Made by a program: the position numbers and the translations under genes
Part shown: piece by piece, positions 12,618 to 24,602 of the stretch
Layout: every line of letters starts with the position of its first letter
Position numbering within the stretch: position 1 is the stretch's first letter
Assembly: GCA_964030475.1 (NCBI GenBank)
Contig: CAXIPT010000007.1
Location: forward strand, 1,442,455 to 1,506,454
DNA: 64,000 nt
DNA from: Tethya wilhelma
Taxonomy: Eukaryota; Porifera; Demospongiae; Tethyida; Tethyidae
Direction of reading: 5' to 3'
Notes under the pieces: generated by a model
Database searches by the model: none
Told to the model about the DNA's origin: nothing
The model's input: only the letters and a program-made list of their open reading frames with translations

Positions 12618-13995
12618 TGTGTGTTTCTCTCTCTCTCTCTCTCTCTCTTTGTCTGTGTGTGTTTGCGTGTGCTTAACAAGAAGACATGGTTCAGATTGGT
12701 ATTAAAAACAATACTGAAGAAAAACAAGCAACAAGCAACAAAAATTAACACAAAGCCAGGTACTGACCTTTGTAGAGCTATAGCATAAGGAGCACTCCAG
12801 AGCTTTAGTGAGTATATCTTCTCCCTGGTCATCAATCACTTCAACATCATCATTGCTTTGGGTTCCAGTAGCCTGTGACCTAGATGGCTCCTTTTGTTGC
12901 TGTGACTTCTGTGCAACACCTCTCTTTGGTGGTTTAGCAATGTCCACCAATCCATAAGCAATGGGCATGTGCACTGGAGGCTGCTTACTGAGGGGGAAAG
13001 GAATCTCATACTCTTGTTTCAACCACCTGAATGGTGAAAGTTTAATAGCCGTATGGAAAAGGTCGTCACATCAATACATTCAGTTAACTCGCAACTCAAA
13101 ATGCGTATTTCAAATTATCGACCCTGTACCTGATTGTCAATGGTAGTCTCCACCAAGGTCCAGTGCTCAGCATCTCAGTGAGTATCCTAAACCTGTAGTT
13201 GACTGGACTCTCTTTGGACTTTCTCTTGGCTATTTCTTTTCCAAGGCGACGTGATTTAGCAAGGTGCTGCCACGCCCATTCAAACTGAATGACAGCATAT
13301 TAAAAGTATGATTTTGTGCATGTCATAATTAATGTTAGATGGTTACCCTGAGTGCAGCAATTTCATTTGGAAATCCATGAACAATCAAAATCATATCCCT
13401 GTGCATTACAAAACAAAAAGTGAATATACTATTAGATGGAAACAGAAACATGTTTACAAGAGGATTGTTGACATCCTACAATAATACCGTGATGCAAGGA
13501 AGATTCAATATAGCCAACTAACAAAGACTGTAGGGAATCAAAACAGAATCATATAATGTATTATAGGGTAGAGGAATATTCAATGATATTTATTATAGAC
13601 ATCCAATCATTTCCTAAATAAAGGCATACAAACTGAAAGGTACATAGCCTTGTTCCCAGTGCCTTCCTACTACATCATATCCTATAAAATTTTCCCCTCA
13701 ATCATACGTACCATGGTCCCCTGCCGCTGGTCCTCCTAGCTCCGCCCATGTGGTGTCCACCATTATGTTGTTTTATCCTTCTATTTGGGTCGATCGTAAA
13801 CCCAATATATGTTCGACCTTTGAACTTTGGGTTTCGAGACACCAAAAGGTAGCAGCCATAGAATTCACCTTTAGTGAGAGTGTGAGGGTCAGTGGAGTCG
13901 TCTGTGTCAGAACACTCTGAATACTGGCTATCTTCTTCATCTGAATCGTCTTCGATTTCCTGTGAACACCCTTCCTCATCACTATCCATATGCAA
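11755..13995 (-). CDS. SLX1: SLX1 structure-specific endonuclease subunit
   Basis: Six exons join in phase: 13995-13712, 13398-13347, 13284-13130, 13026-12768, 12483-12280 and 11874-11755, coding for ~357 aa. After an acidic N-terminus comes the GIY-YIG nuclease: GCYLL, TYIGFT, the RIKQHNGG helix and TSGRGPW, then [15 protein letters not shown] and WWRLPL, all in the order seen in SLX1. The C-terminus has the SLX1 zinc-binding domain: CSLC, CCYHSRC, AHATC, CPRC and LLWGEL. With SLX4, SLX1 cuts branched DNA, including Holliday junctions, in the nucleus. Exons 1-2, 3-4 and 5-6 have canonical GT/AG borders. Exon 5 uses a CTAG acceptor beside a 99-bp duplicate of its own 5' half, and an inverted exon-4 relic lies in intron 5. 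MHM or the next Met could start the protein. The gene is divergent from tektin-1. Confidence 0.93.
12095..12235 (+). pseudogene. inverted, decayed copy of SLX1 exon 4
   Basis: On the plus strand the frame reads [12 protein letters not shown], followed by CTCACTAAAGCTCTGGA. These match SLX1 exon 4 ([20 protein letters not shown]), which is on the minus strand at 12768-13026. Stops (TAA, TAA) and indels interrupt it. It lies in SLX1 intron 5, so intron 5 can fold back on exon 4 in the transcript. Confidence 0.75.
12388..12585. repeat. 99-bp tandem duplication covering the 5' half of SLX1 exon 5
   Basis: Unit 12388-12486 repeats at 12487-12585 with a few substitutions. Both units carry the CCYHSRC/AHATC zinc-ligand codons on the minus strand. 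The upstream unit ends in an in-frame TAG (after CPNP), and that same CTAG serves as the acceptor for the downstream unit. A TG/CT microsatellite follows at 12585-12652. Confidence 0.85.
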
Positions 13996-14269
13996 TTGAG
14001 TTGAACTTCCCAGTCTCTAAATTCGTCAGATAAGCTTATACAAATGTCTCTTGTTCTAACAAGAAGTGAAGTTGAAAATTAGCATAGTAGTAATTTCCAG
14101 AAATTTGATCATATTTGCTGTGGAAGAATTGACACTGAACACAAGTAGATAAACCATAAACATGTACACAGGGAAACTCCTTACCTCCAAGTCAAGTTCC
14201 TGGTTCACACAAAAGTAAAATTGCACACTGTGCCGAGTTTTTAGATAACAAAGCATATACGGTAAGCTA

Positions 14270-14283
14270 GTAACCATAGCAAC
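14270..14283. promoter_or_regulatory. RFX X-box upstream of tektin-1
   Basis: GTAACCATAGCAAC is a full match to the animal X-box consensus GTHNYYATRRNAAC. It lies 109 bp upstream of the tektin-1 ATG, between tektin-1 and SLX1. RFX factors drive ciliary genes, so its place fits the gene. Confidence 0.8.
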
Positions 14284-14391
14284 GTTTATTTTAGCAAGGA
14301 GGAGCTGTGACTATAAAACTCAACCATTTACTCTTCATAGACTTGAGCGACTTCCAACATCTTACACTGCCACCTGAAGCGCTCCCGAGAG

Positions 14392-17300
14392 ATGGCCAAC
14401 CTCGTACAATCGCCTCCCAAATACCAGCCCTCGGAGTGGCATTCATCCAACCGTCTCAACTACTCCAAAGCTGAAATGGAGCGAGCGGCTGCAGAGAGGC
14501 TGAGAGCAGAGTGTGAGAGGCTACGCAAGGAGACAGAAGCCACTACAATCAGGACGCAGCAAAGCATTGATCACAAGTTTTCCCAACGGCTGAGCGAGAT
14601 CGATTTCTGGAAGGCAGAGATCGTGGGAAAATTGGAGGAGAATGGGAAAGAGACGGAGCTCCTTTTAGAGCGAAAAGAACAGCTAGAAATGACTCTTGCA
14701 GCCACGGCGTTTCCCTTGGAGGTGTCCAGCAACTGTCTTGCGTACAGAGAGAACAGGATCTCCATAGACCTGGTGAATGATGACGTGGAGAAACAGCTGC
14801 AACAGGTACATTTATACATGCAGTTAGTGACATTGGAATTTTTACACACACATAGCAATAAACAAGTGTGTATATTTGTTTACTTGTCAGCTATATATTC
14901 TTGGCACACTAGCTTGAAATACTATATATAGTTTCTGTTTGTGCACCATCCATAGCATGTCCACGGAAATATATTGTTGGTGCATGTGTTTGTCTGTTTG
15001 TTTGCTGGTAAAATGGTCGAGATTTCAAATGCTCCTGTTTACTCAATCGTTTTTCTAGTTGTGTACACTTGTTAGTTTTGCTGTGTCCTCATAGTACAAG
15101 TTCAAACCAATTTTTCTTTTTAAATCTCTTTCTCTCGACCTCCCTGTGCGCACTTGGTGTGAACTATCCAGGTGTCGCGTTTGGACTTGTTCTTGAAAGT
15201 CAAAGCGATAAACTGAGGCCCAGGTGTTGAACATAGAATTATGGTCGAAAGACACTACTAGGTTACATGAAATATACAAGTAGAAGGCCGTGTTCGTATC
15301 TAGTAGATTACATATGCACACGCATGCACACACGCACGCACACATGCAAACGGACAATTCATATGACATCTTATGCATATGCACATTCTTACACACGAAA
15401 CAGGAGGTGAAGGTGATTGAAAGCGTACAAGCCCTTTTGCAGAAAACGCTTGATCACACAGTGGAACAGATCAGGTAAACAGTTAGGAGACACCCCTCAG
15501 TGACCTACACATTTGTGTTCAATGACCTGTAAAGTTTTTCATTCAGCGGACCATTAGTCAGTACTTTCAAAGGGAGCATAGAAGAGCACATAAAATGTGT
15601 CTATAGTGCTTGCGTAGGGGGGCTGTGTTTTCGATACGTGTGCGAGTAGTTCACACCAACTTGGACAGGCGAAATTGCATTCTCTAGCGTAGAATTTTCA
15701 CCACCAACAACCATATGCATCTGTCTATTTTCATTGGCATCTAATTGTTGTGGAGTGAAGAGTTTGTATTAAAAAATAACTTGAAGCCTTATTCTCATGA
15801 AAGTCGTATCTGCCTACATATAAACATTAATTGCCACTTTATAGTATACAAATTAATTTTTTTTTTAGTGGTTGCATGCTTTGGTTGTACACAATTAACT
15901 AAAAATTATGCTTAAGATTTTTGTGTGTAATGTGGCAGATGCAAATTGTGAGTATGTGTGTGTGTGTGTGCAATTATCATGGTTATTGGGTAACTAAGAA
16001 CTTGGGTTGAAAAACCAGTGTGGTGTGGTTTGTGTGAGGAATTCTCGTAGCATCCCATTTCTACTTGAGTGAACACATTGAGGTTGAGCTGCAGCAGCCC
16101 ACACACATTTACCACATTCCTTAGAGAAGCTGCTTTGAGAACTTCCTGTCTGCTCTAGTATAAAAGGGACAGCTTGTAACTCGTTGCACACACTCTAGGA
16201 ATCTTGTACCTCTTCAGAACAACTCTTCAATTGATTTTTTTTCACCAATTTTCTTCAAACTCTTCAGGTTGTTGAGATCTTGCAAGTACAAGTTGGAGAA
16301 GGATTTGACGGACAAGCTCGAAGCGCTGCAGTTGGACAGCACTTGTGCAACGCTCACGGACAAGTCTGAGGGGATTGGCTTCGACAGGAGTCAGGAAGGA
16401 GTTGTCAAAATCCAGGCAAAGTAAGTTACAAGAGAGAGAGAGAGAGTGAGAGTTACTATAATTATGTACTATGTGGGGAAATTTTTTTTGTTCAATGTGT
16501 ACTTTGGGGTTGTAAATTATGTGGAAAGTTTGTATAATAATATTATGTGTATGTGTGTATGTATATACTCTATTATTGAGAGGAACAGTGTGTGACATTC
16601 TTGGAATGATGTTGTGTTGTTTGTTTTTGTGTGAAACGAAAATGCCCTCCACACTGTAGTTCCCATGCTACATGCGCTAAAATATCGACAAAGTTCTTCC
16701 TCTCCTTTCATATGCAACAGAGCCAGACTGCATACTTTTGCCATTCAGTGTAGATCAAGAGCACTGATATCAGGAAATACTATAGTCCCTTACTGAAGAG
16801 AAGCCAGCATAAGTTTGACTGTCAGTCTGACCTTAGTTTAGGAAGTACCACTGCCTCTGACCAAACAAGTGGGTACTTTTGTAATGCATTGATGATTCGA
16901 TTATCAAAGCTTGTCTTTTTCTAAAGAGAAGGCTTGATGGCCTATCCTGTGCTTTGTGGCTGCTGACCTTAGGCTCCTTAGCTTAGGAAGTTGCACATTC
17001 CAGCCTCTTATCATCTTTCAAACTGCTTACAAAGTGGGTGAAACTCAACACCAGTTTGTAATGTGAGCTGCATGGTTTAATGGGACAGCTCCACTATCAA
17101 ACGCAGTGTGTTGTGATACGGTGCTGCACGCACTATACAAACCTACATTCAAACTAATGAGATTCATGCTTTGTCTTGTAGCTACAAGAGACACTTATTA
17201 AATTCTTTTTAGCAAGTATTGTGCAACCGATAAGACACTTCCAAAGAGGGGTGGATTCTTCTTGAACCACAATCACTTGTGTATTGTTGCACCACCCCTT

Positions 17301-18247
17301 TAGGACAATGTCATGCTCAGATAAAAAGAGAGATCTAGCTTCCACAATGTTCAACAAAGCGAGCTTCCAAAATGTCAACATTTTGCAAAGCAAACAGTAT
17401 AATATACCCAGCTGTTGTTAGGAGATCCATTCAAATTGATTTTGCTCTCTCTTGCTCCTTTACCACAGCTCTGTAACCCCTGATCAATGGGCCTCCTTTT
17501 CCAACGAAAACATCATCAAAGCTGAGAGAGAGCGGAATGCTTCGAGCATCCTTCGTGGTGTCATAAATGGCGTCCTCGAACAGAGCAAACAAGACATCGA
17601 GAAGCAGAGAGCGACTGTCAACCTCGCCTTTGCCAAGAGGATTCACGAGACGAGCGAGGCAAAGCAACAGCTGGAACACCATCTTGATAAGGTTGGTCGA
17701 TCTTGCACGTTAGTGGGGAGGGGGGAGAGAGAGAGAAGTGGAAGGGAGTGCTCACTTTATCATCAGTTTACATCAACTTACTACAACCTACCTTGACACA
17801 CACGCTTTTACAAATCACTGTTACACTTGGGTGACTAACTGCACTCCATCCCACATACAGTTATTACATGGTTGGTCGACTCCACTAGAACACTGCATGT
17901 ATGTATGTTCAACCTGTGTGTGCTTGTGGCTCTTTGTGTGTTTCCCCTCCAACTCTTAGTGCAGGTACTTGTGGCCTAGCTGACATCAGTGAAGCATAAG
18001 AAATGTTTGGGGGTAGTAACTGAAGAGGTTAGCTGTATAGGTTTGGGAGAGTTTGTGTGGCCGTGGAGGCTGGTTTCAGTGAAACTCTTTAGTTGACACT
18101 TTAAAAATTCCACATATACATACATAGGGTAGCTATGTATGTAGGCCCTATCAGTCCATTGAACATGTGCAAGTACTCAGCCTACACTTGGTTTTTACCA
18201 CTTGGGTGAACACTTGTATGACTTGACCTTTCTCCACACAATTCCCA

Positions 18248-18294
<47 letters not shown>

Positions 18295-19368
18295 AGGATT
18301 GTATCCACACAAAAGTATGGCCAAACAAATCACCACAGCAGATGCACCTACATAGCTGCTAATACAAAACACAACATCCACAAAATTCCTCGTGGAAACC
18401 ATACTCTTGTACACACAATAACCTCAATGACAGCATGCACTGGCAGCTTCCTGTGGAAATCACCCTAGAGTGGCCACAATCCACGCAATGGCAACAAATC
18501 ATCATGAAATGGTTTCTGGAGGAGTGTGTGTGTGCCCCTCACCTCCAGACCCAAGTGGGCTCTCCAACCCAACCAGCCATGTCGGAGTCCTTGGGTTCTT
18601 TCTCGAAAAAGCCCTTCATATGCAAACACACACACATGTCACATGTGTCACTGATGTATGTATGGTTGGGTTGGGGGTATGGGGGATGTATGCACGTAAC
18701 CAGGAGTAACGTACAACAGCTGGCTTCTTCACGTGATAACAACATCTGTAGGTATATCCACGAGGTCTAAGTACACACACGGACTGTAGTAGGCGTATTA
18801 ATTTATGTCACATATTTGGTAAACCTTTATTGACGATTACTAAGAAAAAAAAATATGACGGACAGACTTGGTGGCTCATACTTGGGGTGGTGTTAGTTAG
18901 ATCATACATTGAATTCATTGGCTTCTCTCAGCTATAAATACTCTAGCCATTTTTATGATGTGTGATATCATTTTTTAAAATTTTTTTCTTCTTCTGTTTA
19001 CACTCCAGGTGGTGGGAGAGCTTCAAGCCATGGAGAGAAACATACAAGACTTGAAAGAGGCCATCGATGCAAAGCTGGGACCCATAGCACTGGCCCAGAC
19101 GAGGCTGGGAATAAGATCCCAACGCCCCAACATAGAATTGGTACGAGACCCGGTCCAATATGGCCTCATTGGAGAGGTGGGAGAGATCAGCAGCTCTGTT
19201 CAGCAGCTCCAAGAGAGGTTGGCTGATTCCGAGAGCGCTCTGAAGGGTCTCATTCGCAACCAGCTCACACTGGAAGAGGACATTAGCGTGAAAGCCAATT
19301 CGCTTTATGTCGACCAAGAGCAGTGTATGGCTCTGAGGAAGCAGCTTGATGCCCCTTCATCAAGCTAA
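14392..19368 (+). CDS. TEKT1: Tektin-1, ciliary doublet-microtubule protein
   Basis: Five exons join in phase: 14392-14805, 15404-15474, 16268-16420, 17469-17691 and 19009-19368, giving ~406 aa against 418 in human. The N-terminus (MANLVQSPPKYQPSEWHSSN) closely follows vertebrate tektin-1. Long coiled coils contain ERLRAECERL, FWKAEI, CLAYRE and ISIDLV. The tektin signature nonapeptide appears as RPNIELVRD, and exon 5 ends with ISVKANSLYVD and CMALRKQL. Tektins run along the doublet microtubules of cilia and flagella. In a sponge this means choanocyte flagella, larval cilia and sperm. Regulation is likely by RFX through the X-box at 14270. The exon 4 donor is AAG|GTTGGT, weaker than the others. 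Intron 4 (~1.3 kb) holds a GT microsatellite at 18250-18293. Confidence 0.95.
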
Positions 19369-19373
19369 ATAAA
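19368..19373 (+). promoter_or_regulatory. poly(A) signal overlapping the tektin-1 stop
   Basis: The stop TAA (19366-19368) runs straight into AATAAA (TAAATAAA). If used, the 3'UTR is very short and the TCACTT array lies downstream of the mRNA. Confidence 0.5.
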
Positions 19374-19489
19374 TTAATTTAACAGACGGCAGCCCGATCC
19401 GAAACTATATAAACACTTGGAAACTTTTTTTGTTGTGTGTGCGTGTGTGTTTTTCCACATGGAGAAACTGTTATCTATTTATCAACCAC

Positions 19490-20540
19490 TATATCACTTA
19501 CTGAAACTACAGTGCTCTGGAAAAGAAAAATAGAAAAAGAAAAAAAAAAGGAAGATAAGCATGTTTTGGTTTTACTGTAGTTCAAACCTTGTGTGTTGTA
19601 TTGTTAAGTTTACTTTTTGGTCAACCACTATATCACTTGTACTTTTTGGGTCACTTAGAAGATGGCAATATCACTTATCGACGGCTATGTCACTTATTTT
19701 CGTCCGTTGTATCACTTATTGGCAACTTTTGGCACTTAAAGGATGGCTTTGTCACTTGTACACTCAACCAAATATCACTTATAATGGCATTTTTTTGTCA
19801 TTTTTCTGTCAACAATGTCACTTATTGACGGCTTTTGTCACTTACTATTTTATCCCATTATATCACTTAATTGATGGCCCATATCACTTATTAGGAAATA
19901 TTTTGTTGTGTTAGTAGCTACCCACCAAATCACTTATTGTACGGCCTATATCACTTATCGACGGCTTTGTCACTTATTTGTCCACTATGTCACTTAGTAG
20001 ACGGCTTTGTCACTTGTTTGTTTCGTATTGTCACTTTATCGTCCCGTTGAGGGCAGCCCGATCACTTATTGCTGCAGACCAACAGTTTTGCAAAAGCTGT
20101 TGGTACATGCAGTTCTTATTTTGTTGTGTTTTTGTTTTTTTAGGTACTTTTCTTGGCACAGTGTCACTTATTTGGAGCACTCTATCACTTATGAGAGCAT
20201 TGCATCACTTGTTGTTTTGAGCAACCTTTGTGTCACTTATGATTGAGCAACAATATCACTTATACTATCGTTGTGTGCAACCCCCTTTCACTTGAACAAT
20301 TGAGCACTGAGTCACTTGGTTTAGCAACAATATCACTTATACTAGTTGTACTACTCCTATTGTTATGTCGTTTTCGTTTTGTAGACTTGTGTTTTTGTTT
20401 TTCTGCAACTTTTTTCACTTATGATAGAGCACTATATCACTTAGAACAACCTCAGATCACTTATTGCTACACTTCACTGTATCACCCATACACACACATA
20501 TGCTTCACTTTACTTGTGCAGCAACCATCACTCTACTTTT
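19490..20540 (+). repeat. ~1 kb array of TCACTT(A/G) words
   Basis: More than 30 copies of TCACTTA or TCACTTG, nearly all on the plus strand and typically in the form TATCACTTAT or TTTGTCACTTAT. Spacing varies from ~15 to ~60 bp. A secondary word GACGGC(T/C)TTTG recurs between them in the first half (19680-20010), and GAGCA or AGCAACAATATCACTTATACTA in the second. The array starts just after tektin-1. It is not a clean tandem repeat and its open frames look non-coding. It could be a very old minisatellite or a dense cluster of homeodomain (NK2-type, CACTT) sites. Confidence 0.8.
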
Positions 20541-21796
20541 ACTTGAGCTAATTCTACTCAAGCAAAAAAAAAAAAAGTCACAGGTTTTTTTGTTTTTCCT
20601 TCCGTTTTGTTTGCGTACTTAAAGAACACTTAGTTGTTGTTATAGGGAACAGTTTAAAATTTTGTTGGTGTAAACTTGTGTGTTTAGTGTAAAATTTGAA
20701 CTGCCCATTATCACTCATCTTGGTAGTGATAGGCACATGTATGTATGTATGTATGTATGTATGCAGTACCACATACAGTCACTCCAGAGGATGATAATGG
20801 TGGTGCAGTGGTAGTTTACTACTGTGTTGTTATAAAGACAGCGATCATATTTATCATTTCTAATTTGTGTAAACACAAACACACACAAAAAGAAAGAAAA
20901 GAAGTTGATTGCGACTTCAAAGTGAACTTTATAATAAAATTTGCATGAGTGGGGTCGGAAGATTGCATAAAACCAAGTTCTTAGGAGGTATAGAGCTGCA
21001 CGCATGCTCTAAAAATGATAATATAGCTAGAAACTTTGTGAAAAAGTTAATGCTAGGGTTTATTGATCTATAGACGTAACTGTGCAGAGAAATGCATGTG
21101 GAAAGAACTAAAATACATATTTTAATCGAGGGTTGATGCAAAAATTATATTTTTAAAGTTCAAATACTTCCGGTGCAGTGGAAACTTCTTTGCTCCATTA
21201 CAAATCGCACACACACACACACACACAGACACACACCACACAAAGATAAACACAATGTGGGCACAAAAAAACATTATAATAAAATTATACATACAATCCG
21301 TGGTCGAAGATTGTACTGCTTCAATATACTCTCCTCTGTATATATGAACAAATGCAAAGCCATTTAAAACTCTACAAGTCTTTTGTTAGCCAGCTATGAC
21401 CATACCTACACCCTGGAAGCCAGAAGCAACATACAGAGAGCTATGTAGTGGGAGGCTAGGCCAACAGTGGGCAGATCAAGCCAAGGCAATGACGTGTTCT
21501 AAATTGTGGTGAGCCTTCCCATCATAATTGCACTTTTACAATAGTAAGTTGACTTGAACAATATAAAGTCCGATTGTGCATGCACTGATTCAATATTAGT
21601 CTCCAGCATTTGACAACGATGGTGGTTTTGACACAATGAGACAGGTGGCTTGGTAGTGGTGGAGTCGAGTTTCACCGCGACGATCGTTATGTAAGTTCAC
21701 AAGTGTGGGGGGGATTGAAACACTTAGTTGGGAATGAATTGGTGTGGCTTTGTACTGGTTGAAGCAAAAAGAAGAGCGAGGGTTGTGTATTTTTTA

Positions 21797-21849
<53 letters not shown>
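20541..21849. other. intergenic, no gene recognised
   Basis: Contains an ATGT microsatellite (~20736-20763), short CA runs and, at 21798-21849, a GT microsatellite that abuts the left arm of the inverted repeat. No exon or RNA gene is seen. Confidence 0.5.
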
Positions 21850-21852
<3 letters not shown>

Positions 21853-22294
21853 GGGGTGATCATAAAGGAAACACTGCAATGTACGTGACACTATATACAA
21901 GGATTCTTGGAAAACTTCTAACATAATAATCTTTCAATCTTTATTTTCAATACATAATATTATGCACACACAGCAATGTGTAGCTCTTCAATGGACACAA
22001 TGTAAGAACAAAAAAATTATTAAAAATTACACAAATATACATACACCCATTCACACCATTACATCAATTTGAGATTGGCTTTACAGTCATTACAGTGAGC
22101 GAAGTAAGAGGCACAAAAATCACTGACGTGTGACACAAAACCATTGATGCACGACCAAAACTGGGCACAGTCAGTCAAGTCAGCCAAAAGAGGAGGATAA
22201 ACAGTTGGAGCAAGAAAGGGGAGAGGGAGAGAGAGAGAGGGAGAGAGGGGAGAGATATCAGATCGGGATGATTTGATAGCATCAATGGATGTAA
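21850..22294 (-). repeat. left arm of ~444-bp inverted repeat
   Basis: Near-identical reverse complement of 24148-24591, from the GATCATAAAGG end to the ATCCATTGATG end. Both arms contain the same short frame ending in ADLTDCAQFWSC...ANLKLM followed by AATAAA, with a few residue changes and a length-variable CT tract. Confidence 0.9.
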
Positions 22295-22455
22295 NTGGTT
22301 TAGAAATAAATCTTTTATACAAAAACATAAATTAATATTTGTATATAATGCCATGCATGATAAAAAAGGGAAAAAATAGTTAGATGTCTATGCATGCACG
22401 TGTATAATACAAGGCATGTAATAATTGAGCAATTATATAATGATTGCACACACAG

Positions 22456-22605
22456 TGAAGCTTTCCTGCCTTGGTACAAAATTTCAAATACTGACCAGCT
22501 TGTGCAATATCTCAGTCCTGCCATTCCATCTGGAGCACTCTCTTCTCAGCTCACAATCACTCAAACTAAGTCAATCTTGATGGAACTCTGTCAGGATTTC
22601 TTTGA
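22456..22605 (+). CDS. possible orphan coding exon
   Basis: An open segment of ~50 codons is bounded by CACACAG| and |GTGAGT. It reads LPWYKISNTDQLVQYLSP and ends ILMELCQDFFE, with composition like coding sequence. I do not recognise the family. Its phases do not match TMEM17 exon 4, so it would belong to another gene. It lies inside the inverted segment 22295-24147. Confidence 0.3.
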
Positions 22606-22727
22606 GTGAGTACAATTAAATTAATGCTTGCAGGAAGTAGTTCAGTCTGTAATAATTGCTGATTTTATTATACTATTTTATTAATTTTGTGGTTGAACTG
22701 CTCTTAAAAAATACTGATGCAGCACAT

Positions 22728-22766
<39 letters not shown>

Positions 22767-22968
22767 AACACACTCACAGTAAACGATTGTGAGGTGTTTC
22801 AACAGAATTATCTTCTGCATGACTACTTTAAATAGCAAAGTTTAATGTGTACATACATGTATGTGTGCATGTGGTAATATACCTATGTGATTTAGTGAGG
22901 GTATACTAGTAAAAAAACACACCATCCTACCAATCATTCTTCACTAGCTTATCTTTCCAATCCCCCAG

Positions 22969-23229
22969 GTCCCTGAGCTAGCTGGGTTCTGGCTGCTGAC
23001 CTTCTTCCAGACTCCTCTCACCCTCTACCTCATGGCCAACATCAACACTGTCATCCTACCTCTGGAGAGAGCTGTAAACATTGTCCTTCTTCTCTTTCTC
23101 CTTGTCCAACTCGTGCTTGGCTTCAGAGCCTTGCAGCTCATGGTGAAGGCACAGGCCATCAAGTTTCACCTCAGCCAGTTTGACACCCTCCAAGAAGAAG
23201 ATTCCCCAACTTCAAAGAGAACACATTAA
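22969..23229 (+). CDS. TMEM17: TMEM17 terminal exon, on the opposite strand to its upstream exons
   Basis: The acceptor CCCCCAG|GTC at 22968/22969 opens an 86-codon terminal exon: VPELAGFWLL, then two hydrophobic helices (LTLYLMANINTVILPLE, VLLLFLLVQLVLGF), then KFHLSQFDTL and the stop at 23229. VPELAGFWLL follows directly on EGNLREK in TMEM17, and EGNLREK ends the minus-strand exon at 24603. Both junctions are phase 0. The exon is intact but inverted, within 22295-24147 between inverted repeat arms. Flipping that segment restores a 193-aa TMEM17 (human 198 aa). Confidence 0.9.
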   Translation, partial: VPELAGFWLLTFFQTPLTLYLMANINTVILPLERAVNIVLLLFLLVQLVLGFRALQLMVKAQAIKFHLSQFDTLQEEDSPTSKRTH

Positions 23230-23586
23230 GTGAGAAAATTTTTTTTCTTAAATCATGAACGTTTTCTTCTACATCAATTTACTTGACAATGTTCATTGAG
23301 TCTCTATTGAAAAGTGTATGTACAATGGTACCTACCGATGTATTTAATGTGCTCTGTGACTCAATGTCAGACTCTATGGAAAAGTCAGTGTGTGTGTGTG
23401 CGTGTACAATGGTACACATACCTATATACCTATAGTGTTAATGTGACTTGCAACTAATGTACGACTTTATTGAGTAACAAAGACAATATCCATTATTTAC
23501 CGACTACAAACATCAACTCGTGTATCATAAGCAAACAAACAAACAAACATTTTTGAATTTTTCGAGTGTTTTACTAGCGGACCACA

Positions 23587-23946
23587 ATGTTTATGGAGGA
23601 CGCAAGTGAGTGAGTACTAACTACATCTCTACCACCATTATTATACTGCACTCACCACTCACCACTACTATGTACTACTACAAACTGATGCACTTTTGGG
23701 GTAGCATCTCTTCCCGGTTTGTGGAGGGAAAAAGGTGAGTGTACATGAAGTTGTGGACTGTGTATGGTCTTGCTCATACACACAAAACACGCCTCACGTA
23801 ACATGCCCTCTGTCTGTGTACACTACAGGGACCTCAGCTTACACAGACCTCGCTGCATATCAAGATCATCTCGTTGGATGGAATAAGACAAACATCAGCT
23901 CAGCAAGTAGTTCACCACGCGGTCGCAAAGGTCGTGAATATCGTTA
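23587..23946 (+). CDS. possible 55-aa three-exon micro-gene
   Basis: Three short segments (23587-23605, 23705-23734, 23829-23946) have GT/AG borders and join in one frame. The frame starts MFMEDATSLPGLWREKG and ends SSPRGRKGREYR before a stop. There is no recognised family. Such short exons can join by chance, and if the TMEM17 segment is inverted this gene would lie antisense in a TMEM17 intron. Weak. Confidence 0.2.
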
Positions 23947-24147
23947 AGATGATTAGGTAACTTGTGCCCACTTTACAGCACACAAGTATGTGGGATCAGT
24001 TAAGAGATTTGAAATTCATGAAGTGATGTCCTCTGGACATGTGCCCCTCTATGCCTGGAAGTGGAAGGGGGTGGAATTTTCCCACCAAAAAGCGCCAAAT
24101 AGTTGGGCAGGTCTGTGCATGCATGGCATGTACATGTGCTTACATGT

Positions 24148-24591
24148 TTACATCCATTGATGCTATTAAATCATCCCGATCTGATATCTCTCCCCTCTCT
24201 CCCTCTCTCTCTCCCTCTCCCCTTTCTTGCTCCAACTGTTTATCCTCCTCTTTTGGCTGACTTGACTGACTGTGCCCAGTTTTGGTCGTGCATTAGTGGT
24301 TTTGTGTCACACGTCAGTGATTTTTGTGCCTCTTACTTCGCTCACTGCCATGACTTTATAGCCAATCTCAAATTGATGTAATGGTGTGAATGGGTGTATG
24401 TATATTTGTGTAATTTTTAATAATAATTATTTTTGTTTTTATATTGTGTCCATTGGAAGAGTTACACATTGCCGTGTGTGCATTATATGTATTGAAAATA
24501 AAGATTGAAAGATTATTATGTTAAAAGTTTTCCAAGAATCCTTGTATATAGTGTCACGTACATTGCAGTATTTCCTTTATGATCACCCCCC
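24148..24591 (+). repeat. right arm of ~444-bp inverted repeat
   Basis: Mate of 21850-22294. It ends 11 bp short of the TMEM17 exon 3 donor (24602), so the repeat lies immediately within intron 3. It contains an AATAAA-bearing stretch near 24498. Confidence 0.9.
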
Positions 24592-24602
24592 TTAAAGGGT
24601 AC

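Noticed and set aside
19490..20540. CRISPR-like regular repeat
   Set aside because: Repeat word is only 7 bases, spacing is irregular and the context is an animal genome.
19561..20551. Several overlapping open frames of 80-117 codons in the TCACTT array
   Set aside because: They read the repeated word as ITY, SLI or CHL, with several frames open at once. No domain or splice context.
22059..22328. Cysteine-containing ORF shared by both inverted arms as a gene
   Set aside because: No start context or family and a low-complexity leading half; kept only as a note within the repeat arms.
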